DNA of 40,810 nt from a virus. The stretch is taken from positions 1 through 40,810 of IMG/VR virus record IMGVR_UViG_3300009173_003155, one strand, 5' to 3'. Numbering within the stretch: position 1 is the stretch's first letter; each line of letters opens with the position of its first letter. A program made the translations under genes and the position numbers. This document shows, in pieces, positions 22,244 to 29,665 of the stretch. A model generated the notes under the pieces. The model was not told the DNA's origin and did not search any database. It was given only the letters and a program-made list of their open reading frames with translations.

Positions 22244-22978
22244 ATGACAAGCAAAGATAGTAATTTTCCAAGTCCATATGAAAAGCAGTTAGGGTTTAGA
22301 GAATCCACAAAATATGACCAACACCTACAAGAGGCCGCAAGACATTTTTTAAACTGGGCATACACAAGGCTCTTTAGAGATGAACCACTACATACACCGT
22401 TAAGTGGAATAGAAAGGCGAAGCTTTCAGCGGGTTGTGGAATACGCCGCACAGTCATCAATCCCCCAAGGGCAAGAACGGCGCCTTTATACTGCGAGATA
22501 TTGTACTCCCACGTATATTCAGGCATGGCAAACAAATGAATTACAACGCTATGATAGCTACTCACACAACTCCGTCACAGGTGAACACCCATTTACCAAA
22601 CAAAATACGAGAGAAAAGTGTTTGGAACTAGTCAGGGACTATGTGGGTATTGTCTTTAGGGAGAATAAGGAAGGTGAGCACAAGCTAATGCAGCTTCTAA
22701 ATAAAGAGCAATACGCAGTCAAGCGCCTTAAGACAATATTATGTAAAGGAGCAACAACAGTATTGGCTCTAAGAGGAGATGAAGCGCAGATAATTGGTGG
22801 GGTGTTCAATCGGTCTGCATGGCTAGGGTTTAATCCCATTAACGAAGAGAGAGATGATGTCCCACGAACCAAATTGGTAGGGTGGGAACGATATACACGT
22901 TGTCCGGGACCTGGATTATGGGACAGAGAAACACAACAATGGGTTAAACCATGGAGAAATTCTTGCATAAGTCCCTAA
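22244..22978 (+). CDS. Hypothetical protein (244 aa)
   Basis: No family recognised. Rich in Arg and Glu, helical in the first two-thirds; the last third has 'GVFNRSAWLGFNPINEERDD' and a Trp-rich end ('KLVGWERYTRCPGPGLWDRE', then 'TQQWVKPWRNSC'). No signal peptide. A long structured leader precedes it. AGAGAAG is the only ribosome-site candidate. Confidence 0.65.
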   Translation: MTSKDSNFPSPYEKQLGFRESTKYDQHLQEAARHFLNWAYTRLFRDEPLHTPLSGIERRSFQRVVEYAAQSSIPQGQERRLYTARYCTPTYIQAWQTNELQRYDSYSHNSVTGEHPFTKQNTREKCLELVRDYVGIVFRENKEGEHKLMQLLNKEQYAVKRLKTILCKGATTVLALRGDEAQIIGGVFNRSAWLGFNPINEERDDVPRTKLVGWERYTRCPGPGLWDRETQQWVKPWRNSCISP

Positions 22979-22993
22979 ATGATGTGTTCTCAG

Positions 22994-23022
22994 TGCTCGA
23001 AAAATTCTCAGAGCAGTTTTTT
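22994..23022 (+). terminator. Weak rho-independent terminator
   Basis: TGCTC (22994-22998) with GAGCA (23011-23015), 12-nt loop, then six T. A short stem, so only moderately convincing. Confidence 0.45.
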
Positions 23023-23084
23023 AAACATAGCAGCAGTTATTGTGTACAATTTGCATAGACCTTATAGCTATTTAATTCACAAGC

Positions 23085-23540
23085 ATGGATGGTCTTGGTA
23101 AATTTATGAATGATAATAAAAAATATACACCAATTGTTACGTTTGATTTTGACGATACATTAACTGAAACACAATGGGACAACAACGATGAATGTTACAA
23201 GTTTGTTGGTCCCAACAAGTCAACGCTTGCATTTCTACGAAAGCATCTTCGGGATGGGGATGTTGTGCATATAGTAACAAGTCGGCAAGGGCCTGAAATG
23301 GATCCCGATGGTCGTGTGAATACAGGCGGCCAACCTAGCGTTGCCGAGTTTCTGCTTGAGCACTTGGTTGATAGTGATCGCCGAAAAATCGCAGGTGTTC
23401 ATTATGTCCCGGGTCCCAAGACTGATATATTAAATGAACTTAACTCTAGTAAACATTATGATGATGACTCTTGCGTATTGGAGGCGTTACCATCTAGTTG
23501 TGTTGGTGTTCAAGTTAAAACATTACATCAACTAGATTGA
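23085..23540 (+). CDS. HAD-family phosphatase-like protein (151 aa)
   Basis: Motif 1 'VTFDFDDTLTET' (D-x-D-x-T), motif 2 'VHIVTSRQ', a Lys in 'GPKTDIL', and 'HYDDDSCVLEA' as motif 4. Longer than the HAD protein at 12244 and not closely similar, so probably an independent gain. Small phage HAD proteins often act on nucleotides or 5'/3' DNA ends; substrate unknown here. Confidence 0.75.
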   Translation: MDGLGKFMNDNKKYTPIVTFDFDDTLTETQWDNNDECYKFVGPNKSTLAFLRKHLRDGDVVHIVTSRQGPEMDPDGRVNTGGQPSVAEFLLEHLVDSDRRKIAGVHYVPGPKTDILNELNSSKHYDDDSCVLEALPSSCVGVQVKTLHQLD

Positions 23541-23774
23541 CCTTATAATATATACCTCTAAGCACTGAACAATCATGCATTGGGCGCGACTGGGCAAGAT
23601 AAAAGGGGCATCTACGTGGTCCTGTCTTTTAATTTTCTAAATTATTTAGCGGGAGAGGGGTCCTAAGGACCTCGATTCGCTAATCACATTGAATTTTTGT
23701 TTACTTATCATTTGCTTTTATCTTAAATGTATATTTAATATTATGTCTATATCGTTTCCTAAGGAAAACCTATA
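23541..23774. other. Intergenic stretch with one hairpin
   Basis: GAGG-GG-TCC (23655-23663) pairs with GGA-CCTC (23667-23673) leaving a GG bulge. No gene, no repeated promoter. The rest is AT-rich leader for the next gene, ending CTAAGGAAAACC before the ATG. Confidence 0.4.
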
Positions 23775-24821
23775 ATGAAAAAACTGTCAAGGCTCGGACT
23801 TAGAAGCCTAATTTTAAAAGAAGCAAGAAAAACCCGCTCGAGATCTAAGCCCCATCACTCATTAATGGATATAATGTTTGAGCAAGATGAAGGTAAGGCT
23901 GAAGAGTCTGGTGATAAAGAAGATAACAGTCAGTTTACAGGAGAGTACAAAGGCGACTCAGTTGACAAGGGAACAAACGTAAAAGATGTTGACCCCGTTG
24001 AAATTGCAAATCAACTTCTTTCAGGCGATGATGATTCTCCTATCGTGCAATCATCAAAAGGCAATTGGTTTGAATACGACGGCGCAAAAGCCAAGACATG
24101 GATTGAAAATTTAGGGCCTGATGTTTTTGTTGCAAGACTTAAAGTCCTAGCATCTAAAGTTCCTGCTAGTGGAATTCCAAAAAGTAAAATGCCGTTCTTA
24201 CCTGGACCAGATGATGCCTCAGGAACCTTCGAAGAAGTTGAGGATGCCCTTACACCGGGCGGCAAAATGAATATTGACTTTATGGAAGAGGGTGCAATAC
24301 AAAAGGGTCTACAGCATTTAATGGAAAAAACCCCTCCTCCGGCGCCCAATAAATTTAAGGGATATGATCCAGGTCTTGATAAAGGCCAGGCAGCCGATTA
24401 TCTAACTGCTGGTCTTAATGATGGTAATGACGACGATGATGTTGTTACTATTAGTAAGGGGGGCAAAGTAAATGCTTCATCCGCTGTTCCAACTCAGTCA
24501 AATATCCTTATCTATAAATCAATGGGGTTTGCCGTGGATGGAATGTCTGGAGGGGACCTCGGCGCGTGGGCTAGTACGGATGATGAAATTTTAGATGGTC
24601 ATCATCGCTGGGCTGCCACTATGCTCAATGCACCAGATGCAGATATTACTACCGCCGGAAAGGTCGATTTAAATGCTACCGGTGATAAACAAGAAATGTT
24701 AATGTACCTTACTGCCTTGGGCAATGCCTTGGGTAATGCAACTAAGACAGAATCCAGAGTAAGACATCCTAAGGATGATCTTATAATGGAAAGATGGAAA
24801 AAGCTTGCTGGTATTCTTTAG
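23775..24821 (+). CDS. Protein with ParB/sulfiredoxin-like DGHHR motif (348 aa)
   Basis: N-terminal helix 'KLSRLGLRSLILKEARK', a long acidic, low-complexity region to about residue 90, and in the last third 'DEILDGHHRWAATML', resembling the nucleotide-binding D/N-G-x-H-R core of ParB/sulfiredoxin-fold proteins. It ends 'MERWKKLAGIL'. Leading L-I-L-x-E-A helices are shared with the next gene. In several large phages similar ends occur on virion-associated proteins, but that is my recollection only. No prohead protease is seen here. Confidence 0.65.
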   Translation: MKKLSRLGLRSLILKEARKTRSRSKPHHSLMDIMFEQDEGKAEESGDKEDNSQFTGEYKGDSVDKGTNVKDVDPVEIANQLLSGDDDSPIVQSSKGNWFEYDGAKAKTWIENLGPDVFVARLKVLASKVPASGIPKSKMPFLPGPDDASGTFEEVEDALTPGGKMNIDFMEEGAIQKGLQHLMEKTPPPAPNKFKGYDPGLDKGQAADYLTAGLNDGNDDDDVVTISKGGKVNASSAVPTQSNILIYKSMGFAVDGMSGGDLGAWASTDDEILDGHHRWAATMLNAPDADITTAGKVDLNATGDKQEMLMYLTALGNALGNATKTESRVRHPKDDLIMERWKKLAGIL

Positions 24822-24836
24822 GGTTTAGGGACAAAA

Positions 24837-25268
24837 ATGCAATATATTAGCAATGACAAAATAAAAAGATTAATTTTAGAAGCCACCGGTGAAGAAGAAG
24901 AGGTGGTAACCAATATTGATGTCGAAGCTGTAGAAGACGTCTGGGGCGGAGATCTAGAGGGAGAAGATAGAAATCTTGTTAAACCCTTAGATCATGCGGA
25001 AGCAGCAGGTTCTGAGCCCACAACAAAAAATCCAGAGTCGTTGGATCCAGCTAGCCCTATTCTTGCAAAAGAATCGTTCGGTCTAAGAATATATTACTCT
25101 AAGAGTGATTTGGGCAGGCCCCACGTGCTTCCTAAAAGTCTCAATAAGGAATACTACAATATGTATGTGGAAGGCAATCTAAGGGCTGCTAAGATGCTTA
25201 TTGAATCACACCTAAACAGAAAATTTTCAGGATGGGTAGACTACGAATGGACAACCATAAAAGGGTAA
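24837..25268 (+). CDS. Hypothetical protein (143 aa) with L-I-L-E-A leader helix
   Basis: Starts 'MQYISNDKIKRLILEATGEEEE', matching the leader helix type of the previous protein, then an acidic linker, then an ordered C-terminal domain ('ESFGLRIYYSKSDLGRPHVL' to 'MLIESHLNRKFSGWVDYEW'). Probably the same functional group as its neighbour; unknown function. Confidence 0.6.
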   Translation: MQYISNDKIKRLILEATGEEEEVVTNIDVEAVEDVWGGDLEGEDRNLVKPLDHAEAAGSEPTTKNPESLDPASPILAKESFGLRIYYSKSDLGRPHVLPKSLNKEYYNMYVEGNLRAAKMLIESHLNRKFSGWVDYEWTTIKG

Positions 25269-25274
25269 ACTGGC

Positions 25275-25595
25275 ATGACCTCCGACGAATATAGGGATCT
25301 AACTAGAGATTTTTTTAAAAAGACGAGCGATATGAAGCCTGGGCCAGGCAAATACTTACGTGAACAACTGGCCCCTGCAGCTCCGGTCTCTGGTGATGTT
25401 AAACCATTCAGTGATAGTCTTCGTATCATTGATGTTGATAATGATGAACGTGTTGATGTTGTAATTACTACAGACTATGATATGGTTACACTCCGATTTG
25501 GTAGCTCAATGTCTATTAATTTAAACGCACGTGATGCTCAGGCTCTCGCAGCCGTTCTTCATAACGCCTCTATTGCTTTGGACAACGACTACTAG
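25275..25595 (+). CDS. Hypothetical protein (106 aa)
   Basis: Begins charged, then a beta-rich half: 'SLRIIDVDNDERVDVVITTD' and 'MVTLRFGSSMSINLN', ending in a helix 'DAQALAAVLHNASIAL'. Its end overlaps the reverse-strand J-domain gene by 4 nt (convergent). No family recognised. Confidence 0.6.
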   Translation: MTSDEYRDLTRDFFKKTSDMKPGPGKYLREQLAPAAPVSGDVKPFSDSLRIIDVDNDERVDVVITTDYDMVTLRFGSSMSINLNARDAQALAAVLHNASIALDNDY

Positions 25596-26161
25596 CCTTC
25601 TCTGGATTTTTTCCACTCTTTAAATTTGTCCATATCAACTTTAAGTAGCTTGAGGATGTTCTCTCTTTCTTTTGGCATCTGTTGGTTGCTTGTTCCCCAC
25701 ATCCACTTAACGGTTTGCCGTTTATTATTTAATTGCTGCCGCCTTAAACTAATGTGGGTTGTTAGGCCTTCCTTGTTCTTATTATCTATTTCGTATTCTA
25801 TGTCGTGTTCGTGCGCCGCTCTAAATAGTGTAACAATATCCCCACATTCATATGCGGCTTGGATTGCTTTAAATTCTTTATCGCTATTGCCTGTGATATC
25901 TGGGTGAGTTTTTAATACTAACGACTTGTGCAATCCTTTTAAAAATTTGATATCTGACGTTATTTTATTGTTATTGTTATATTCTTTTGTAAGTTTTTTC
26001 ATATCACGATTCATGATTAAGAATTCTAGTTCTAATTTGAATTCATTATTAAATTGACTCTCAAACTTTACATCCAGTTCTTCGAACTCTTCTTCCTCTA
26101 GGGATAACACTTCTACCAAATGTGTTATAATTTTAAATGATCGCTTTTTATCATTTGACAT
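25592..26161 (-). CDS. J-domain (DnaJ-like) protein (189 aa)
   Basis: Reverse strand. I use the ATG at 26161; a longer frame to 26305 would overlap the divergent gene. Central J-like region: 'DIKFLKGLHKSLVLKTHPDI' carries the invariant H-P-D (86-88), followed by 'EFKAIQAAYECGDIVTLFRAA', the helix-III pattern of bacterial J proteins. J-domains stimulate ATP hydrolysis by Hsp70. The domain is in the middle, not N-terminal, and no zinc-finger or substrate-binding domain is visible. With the phage DnaK it would form an Hsp70/J pair. Confidence 0.75.
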   Translation of the reverse strand: MSNDKKRSFKIITHLVEVLSLEEEEFEELDVKFESQFNNEFKLELEFLIMNRDMKKLTKEYNNNNKITSDIKFLKGLHKSLVLKTHPDITGNSDKEFKAIQAAYECGDIVTLFRAAHEHDIEYEIDNKNKEGLTTHISLRRQQLNNKRQTVKWMWGTSNQQMPKERENILKLLKVDMDKFKEWKKSREG

Positions 26162-26197
26162 ATCTATAAATATTCTTGGTATAAGCGTCAAAAGATA

Positions 26198-26449
26198 ATG
26201 AAAGATAAAAAAACAAAATTTGTATGTTCTATTTATAATGATAGACCCCAACCATGCATAGGGTATCCATGGAATGAGGCTAACCAGATATTTAATGACT
26301 GTCAATTTTATGAAGAAGGAGCTAAGCTTTTAACAATGAAAGAAGTTTTAAAAAATAAAACAGATAAAGAAATAAGCGACTACTGTGTAAGTTGCGGGCA
26401 ATGTTGCTTTTTTGGTCGAGCCAAATGCTCTAAATTGAGTGTCATTTAA
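26198..26449 (+). CDS. YkgJ-like cysteine-cluster protein (83 aa)
   Basis: 'CSIYNDRPQPCIGYPW' and 'CVSCGQCCFFGRAKC' are the typical segments of the YkgJ (UPF0153) family, thought to bind a zinc or Fe-S centre. Nine cysteines in 83 residues. Shorter than family norm, and the first Cys motif of longer members appears to be missing at the N-terminus. Divergent from the J-domain gene, 36 nt apart. Biological role unknown. Confidence 0.75.
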   Translation: MKDKKTKFVCSIYNDRPQPCIGYPWNEANQIFNDCQFYEEGAKLLTMKEVLKNKTDKEISDYCVSCGQCCFFGRAKCSKLSVI

Positions 26450-26773
26450 ATGTTCACTACTCTATCAGGATCCATAAACGTTTCTGACTTTTTTTCTGGA
26501 AGTTTTGATAAGAATGATTTTCCTGTCGCATTATTATCATTCGAAAGATCTGGAGAAATGAATTTAATAATCTTAGATGAGGGTGATCCAATAGAGTCAT
26601 CTAGCATTTTGATGCTTACAAACTTTTTTGAATTTGCGTTATCAAAAGATGATTGGATGAGTGAATATGCAAACAGCGTCAAAGATATGTCTACAGATCT
26701 TCTTAAAGAAAAAGCTAAACCAAACCTTAGATTAATTAAAGGAGGATTAAGTAATACTGGATCTTTTTGTTAG
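26450..26773 (+). CDS. Hypothetical protein (107 aa)
   Basis: Starts on the base after the preceding stop (TAA-ATG). Contains 'FPVALLSFERSGEMNLIILDEG' strands, a helical centre, and ends 'LRLIKGGLSNTGSFC'. No family recognised. Confidence 0.6.
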   Translation: MFTTLSGSINVSDFFSGSFDKNDFPVALLSFERSGEMNLIILDEGDPIESSSILMLTNFFEFALSKDDWMSEYANSVKDMSTDLLKEKAKPNLRLIKGGLSNTGSFC

Positions 26774-26845
26774 TATATTTAATTTATACTAGGCATTTTT
26801 AAATTAAACTGTATAAATAGATTTAGTCACTTTATAAAGAGGGAG

Positions 26846-27121
26846 ATGATGAAAACAATAGTAACAATTCTAATATTATTTTTTATTTCTACAACGCCTG
26901 TAAACGCAGCACGCCTTGACCTTAAAATACAAATAGACAAACTTCACACAGGCGCTACGGTAAGCAATTTAGAAAAATTGGGTTTAAGAGATATAAAAGA
27001 AAATATTCATAAGCATGCAGACCATCTATACAAACCAATTATCAAAAATAATATGCCAGAATATGCAAGCGTTTGGAAAAATATTATTACAGTCCACCTT
27101 AATTCTTCTAAGAAAAAATAA
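26846..27121 (+). CDS. Small exported protein with signal peptide (91 aa)
   Basis: 'TIVTILILFFISTTPVNAA' is a classic signal peptide with a V-N-A cleavage site near residue 21. The mature part is Lys/His-rich and helical, ending S-S-K-K-K. GAGGGAG ribosome site. Presumably periplasmic in the host. No family recognised. Confidence 0.65.
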   Translation: MMKTIVTILILFFISTTPVNAARLDLKIQIDKLHTGATVSNLEKLGLRDIKENIHKHADHLYKPIIKNNMPEYASVWKNIITVHLNSSKKK

Positions 27122-27123
27122 TA

Positions 27124-27423
27124 ATGAAAAAAATCCTAAGGGCATTTATAAGGGAACAGCTTGCAGTTGCAAACTTAGTAGGGGCAACCAAAGGATTTTT
27201 TCATAATTACAGTGATCCTCCAATAGGCTTTGATGAAATTGCGGATTACAACTATGATATTATTTCTGATGTAAATAGAGGGTATTTGCTTACTATTACT
27301 AATAGTGGTAAACAAGTAGGAGATTCTATGTTGTTTCAAGATTATGATGAAGCTCTTCATAATGCAAAAATAATAATTGATAAACATAGAATAACATCAA
27401 ACAATAATGAAGAAAAGAAGTAA
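27124..27423 (+). CDS. Hypothetical protein (99 aa)
   Basis: Leading helix M-K-K-I-L-R-A-F-I-R-E-Q-L resembles those of the 23775 and 24837 proteins. After that, 'GYLLTITNSGKQVGDSMLFQDY' and a C-terminal helix that ends in a polar tail. It overlaps the next gene by 17 nt. No family recognised. Confidence 0.6.
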   Translation: MKKILRAFIREQLAVANLVGATKGFFHNYSDPPIGFDEIADYNYDIISDVNRGYLLTITNSGKQVGDSMLFQDYDEALHNAKIIIDKHRITSNNNEEKK

Positions 27424-27742
27424 GAAAGAAAAATCAGACTTTTATAAAAAGTTTCCCAAAAAACATGATGGCCTTAAGGCGGGAGACGAAATTATTTTTA
27501 AGAGAATTTCAGATGGAACCATGTCTATAGGCGCTATTAAATTTTTCCACCTCCAGCCGACAGAATGTGTTATTGTAATAGATTTGATGCTTGGCAATTT
27601 TCAAACAGCCATCCTTAAGGATGTTATTAGAGATCCTACTCCAAAACTTCTTAAATCACTTTGGTTAAAGGTTGAAAGAGCGGGCACAAGGCATGGAATT
27701 AGATCTCAAACTCTGAAGAAGAAGAGAACAAAAAAGTCCTGA
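27407..27742 (+). CDS. Basic GD-motif protein (111 aa)
   Basis: Lys-rich N-terminus, then 'GLKAGDEIIFKRISDGTMSIG', the G-D module of the small-protein family, and 'QTAILKDVIRD'. Basic tail 'LKKKRTKKS'. Its last 44 nt overlap the convergent protease gene. May bind nucleic acid; function unknown. Confidence 0.6.
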   Translation: MKKRSKKEKSDFYKKFPKKHDGLKAGDEIIFKRISDGTMSIGAIKFFHLQPTECVIVIDLMLGNFQTAILKDVIRDPTPKLLKSLWLKVERAGTRHGIRSQTLKKKRTKKS

Positions 27743-28502
27743 CATCCATTAGGTCTGTGCCTATTCCCACACTTTCGAAATATCTAAATGCTGTGTGAAT
27801 CATTCCTATAACTTCCCATTTCTCGTTTAATACTGCAGCACCTGAAGAGCCTGGCCGGGTTGGTATAGTATAGAACGCTCTACCATCCTTATTTCCAGAA
27901 TAAAATCCACTAAATACTAAGGCCATATTTTGTCCAGATATGCCATATGGCGCAGCTATCGCGTATACTTTATTTCCCATTTTAGGAATTTCTTTAGCTA
28001 TAGCAATTGGATATGTGAAAACTTTATTTGGTTTCAACAAACACAAATCATTCCCTAGATCTAGTCTAAGGATCTTAGTTGTATATGTTCCCTTTATTGG
28101 TGAGTGTGCCTTTATAACAGTTGATTTAGATATCACGATTCTCACACCCTTATGTTCAATAAACACCGGTGTGTCCTGCCTACAAACATGGGCAGCCGTT
28201 AATATTCCTGGGCCCGCGCTGGACTCTACTAGCAGTCCTGATCCTGACCACCCTGATTCTACTGGTGGCAAGGAACTTAAGAGCTTTTTGCAATCGATAT
28301 TTTTGTCTGTCGTTTGACATGATACTGGCGTCATTTTCTGATTGACCTCAATAAGGACAAACGCATCTACTGGAGCAGTGGACCTTTTTTTTGTAAAAAC
28401 GTATCTTGCGTTTTGGTTTAAAGAAATACAACTTGTTATCACAGCTGCTACGATTATTAAAGTTGATGTTATTATTAGCAGCGTTCTGATTGTATTTTTC
28501 AT
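27699..28502 (-). CDS. Trypsin-like serine protease, putative lipoprotein (267 aa)
   Basis: Reverse strand. A hydrophobic N-terminus leads to lipobox I-T-S-C (Cys25). Catalytic triad visible: His105 in 'ILTAAHVC', Asp152 in 'LGNDLCLL', Ser220 in 'TRPGSSGAAVL'. The chymotrypsin-like fold ends 'EVIGMIHTAFRYF'. Presumably attached to the host envelope from the periplasmic side. Such a protease could process surface proteins or defend against superinfection; that is inference. Only gene of its strand in this area. Confidence 0.85.
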   Translation of the reverse strand: MKNTIRTLLIITSTLIIVAAVITSCISLNQNARYVFTKKRSTAPVDAFVLIEVNQKMTPVSCQTTDKNIDCKKLLSSLPPVESGWSGSGLLVESSAGPGILTAAHVCRQDTPVFIEHKGVRIVISKSTVIKAHSPIKGTYTTKILRLDLGNDLCLLKPNKVFTYPIAIAKEIPKMGNKVYAIAAPYGISGQNMALVFSGFYSGNKDGRAFYTIPTRPGSSGAAVLNEKWEVIGMIHTAFRYFESVGIGTDLMDVRTFLFSSSSEFEI

Positions 28503-28559
28503 AAAAAACCTATACCTTTAATTTTAAATATGCAAATTTTAAAAACTGCGTAAGAGATT

Positions 28560-29000
28560 ATGAAAGAAGAAACTCACGAAAGAATTAAGAGAATAAAGGG
28601 CAATACCTTTTTACCCATGGACGTTTTAGAGATTGATATTATTTATGAAGAATTGCTGGATATTAAATATGATAATAATTTTAACGACTTAGTTAAAACC
28701 AGTTTTTTAGACAAACTAGAGACTACATTACTAACTGGAGACTTGTGGAAATTTAATCCGACGTGCATCGCCCTGTTTGTTAAAGACGGTGCATTTAGAT
28801 ATAATAGACTAATGTTAGAAAAAGACGTATTAGAGAATGGCGAGATTATAAGTCAGGAAGTAGATATCAAAAACAATCTTTACACCCTAATATATCCTAC
28901 GAAGTTTTTGTTGTGTAATGTGTTAAAGCTGGATAATGAATTACTTCTAAAACCTGATTATGCGGTAGTCAATTCAGCCATTGGTGAAATAGAAATATAA
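28560..29000 (+). CDS. Hypothetical protein (146 aa)
   Basis: Divergent from the protease gene. Charged N-terminus, then mostly Leu/Asp/Glu-rich sequence with repeated helix-strand units ('DVLEIDIIYEELLDIKYD', 'IKNNLYTLIYPTKFLLCNVL'). No catalytic motif or signal peptide. The next gene, clpP, starts 16 nt later, so it may be an adaptor or unrelated. Unknown function. Confidence 0.6.
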   Translation: MKEETHERIKRIKGNTFLPMDVLEIDIIYEELLDIKYDNNFNDLVKTSFLDKLETTLLTGDLWKFNPTCIALFVKDGAFRYNRLMLEKDVLENGEIISQEVDIKNNLYTLIYPTKFLLCNVLKLDNELLLKPDYAVVNSAIGEIEI

Positions 29001-29016
29001 TATGAAGGATGAATAA

Positions 29017-29664
29017 TTGAAGAAATATCTTTTGATAAATGAAGAAGAAGCAAATGCAGAGAAAGACGAACATCACCCATCTAGGGATTTTGATACTGAA
29101 ATGACTACTCTTGGGGGTGAGCGGGTCCCTAAGGGTATTGAAGTTGAAGAAAATAGGATATATTTTTATTGCCCTGTTGGTAGTCATGAAGCACTAGAAT
29201 TGAATAGATTGATACGACGTCTAGGTGTGGAAATGAAATATCTTAGTCATAGACTAGAATGTAAGTCTGTACCAATCCACCTCCATATCCATAGTCCTGG
29301 TGGTTCTATCTTTGCAGGTCTATCTATCGTTGATAGTATCAAAGCCTGCAAATCAGAAATACACACATATATTGATGGTTCAGCTGCTTCTGCTGCAACA
29401 TTAATTTCTACAAGCGGAAAGCGGAGGTTTATGAGTAAAAATAGCTTTATGTTACTCCATCAGCCACAGCTTGAGTGGGCTGGAAAGTTGGATGAATTTC
29501 ATGATGAAATAGAAAACCAAAAAAATCTTTATGAGAAGTTGTCCTCTATCTATTTAGAGAATTCAAAAATGACCCAAGAAGCGCTAGACGATTTGTTAAA
29601 GCATGAGTTGTGGTTACCTGCAGAGAAATGTTTAGAACTTGGATTGATTGACAAGATTATTTAA
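29017..29664 (+). CDS. clpP: ClpP-like protease subunit
   Basis: 215 aa, about the normal length, with an acidic N-terminal extension of about 40 residues. TTG start. Triad: Ser125 in 'DGSAASAATLI', His148 in 'MLLHQPQ', and probably Asp192 by alignment ('LDDLLKHELWLPAEK'). The glycine-rich 'HSPGGSIFAGLSIVDSI' matches ClpP. No ClpX/ClpA is seen in the window, so it may recruit the host ATPase or act in virion processing as phage ClpP-like enzymes do. Confidence 0.9.
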   Translation: MKKYLLINEEEANAEKDEHHPSRDFDTEMTTLGGERVPKGIEVEENRIYFYCPVGSHEALELNRLIRRLGVEMKYLSHRLECKSVPIHLHIHSPGGSIFAGLSIVDSIKACKSEIHTYIDGSAASAATLISTSGKRRFMSKNSFMLLHQPQLEWAGKLDEFHDEIENQKNLYEKLSSIYLENSKMTQEALDDLLKHELWLPAEKCLELGLIDKII

Positions 29665-29665
29665 A

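Noticed and set aside
23041-23080. TATAGCT with upstream GTGTACAA before the HAD gene
   Set aside because: Spacing and -10 do not fit the repeated promoter class.
22979-23101. 40-codon frame with a C-x-x-C, directly after the 244-aa gene
   Set aside because: Contains a terminator-like hairpin with T-run and overlaps the next gene; more likely untranslated.
24044-24075. GTGCAA match inside the DGHHR gene
   Set aside because: No -10 at 16-18 nt downstream; chance match within coding sequence.
26162-26305. Longer N-terminus of the J-domain gene with hydrophobic segments
   Set aside because: It would overlap the divergent YkgJ-like gene, and the hydrophobic segments are the antisense of that gene.
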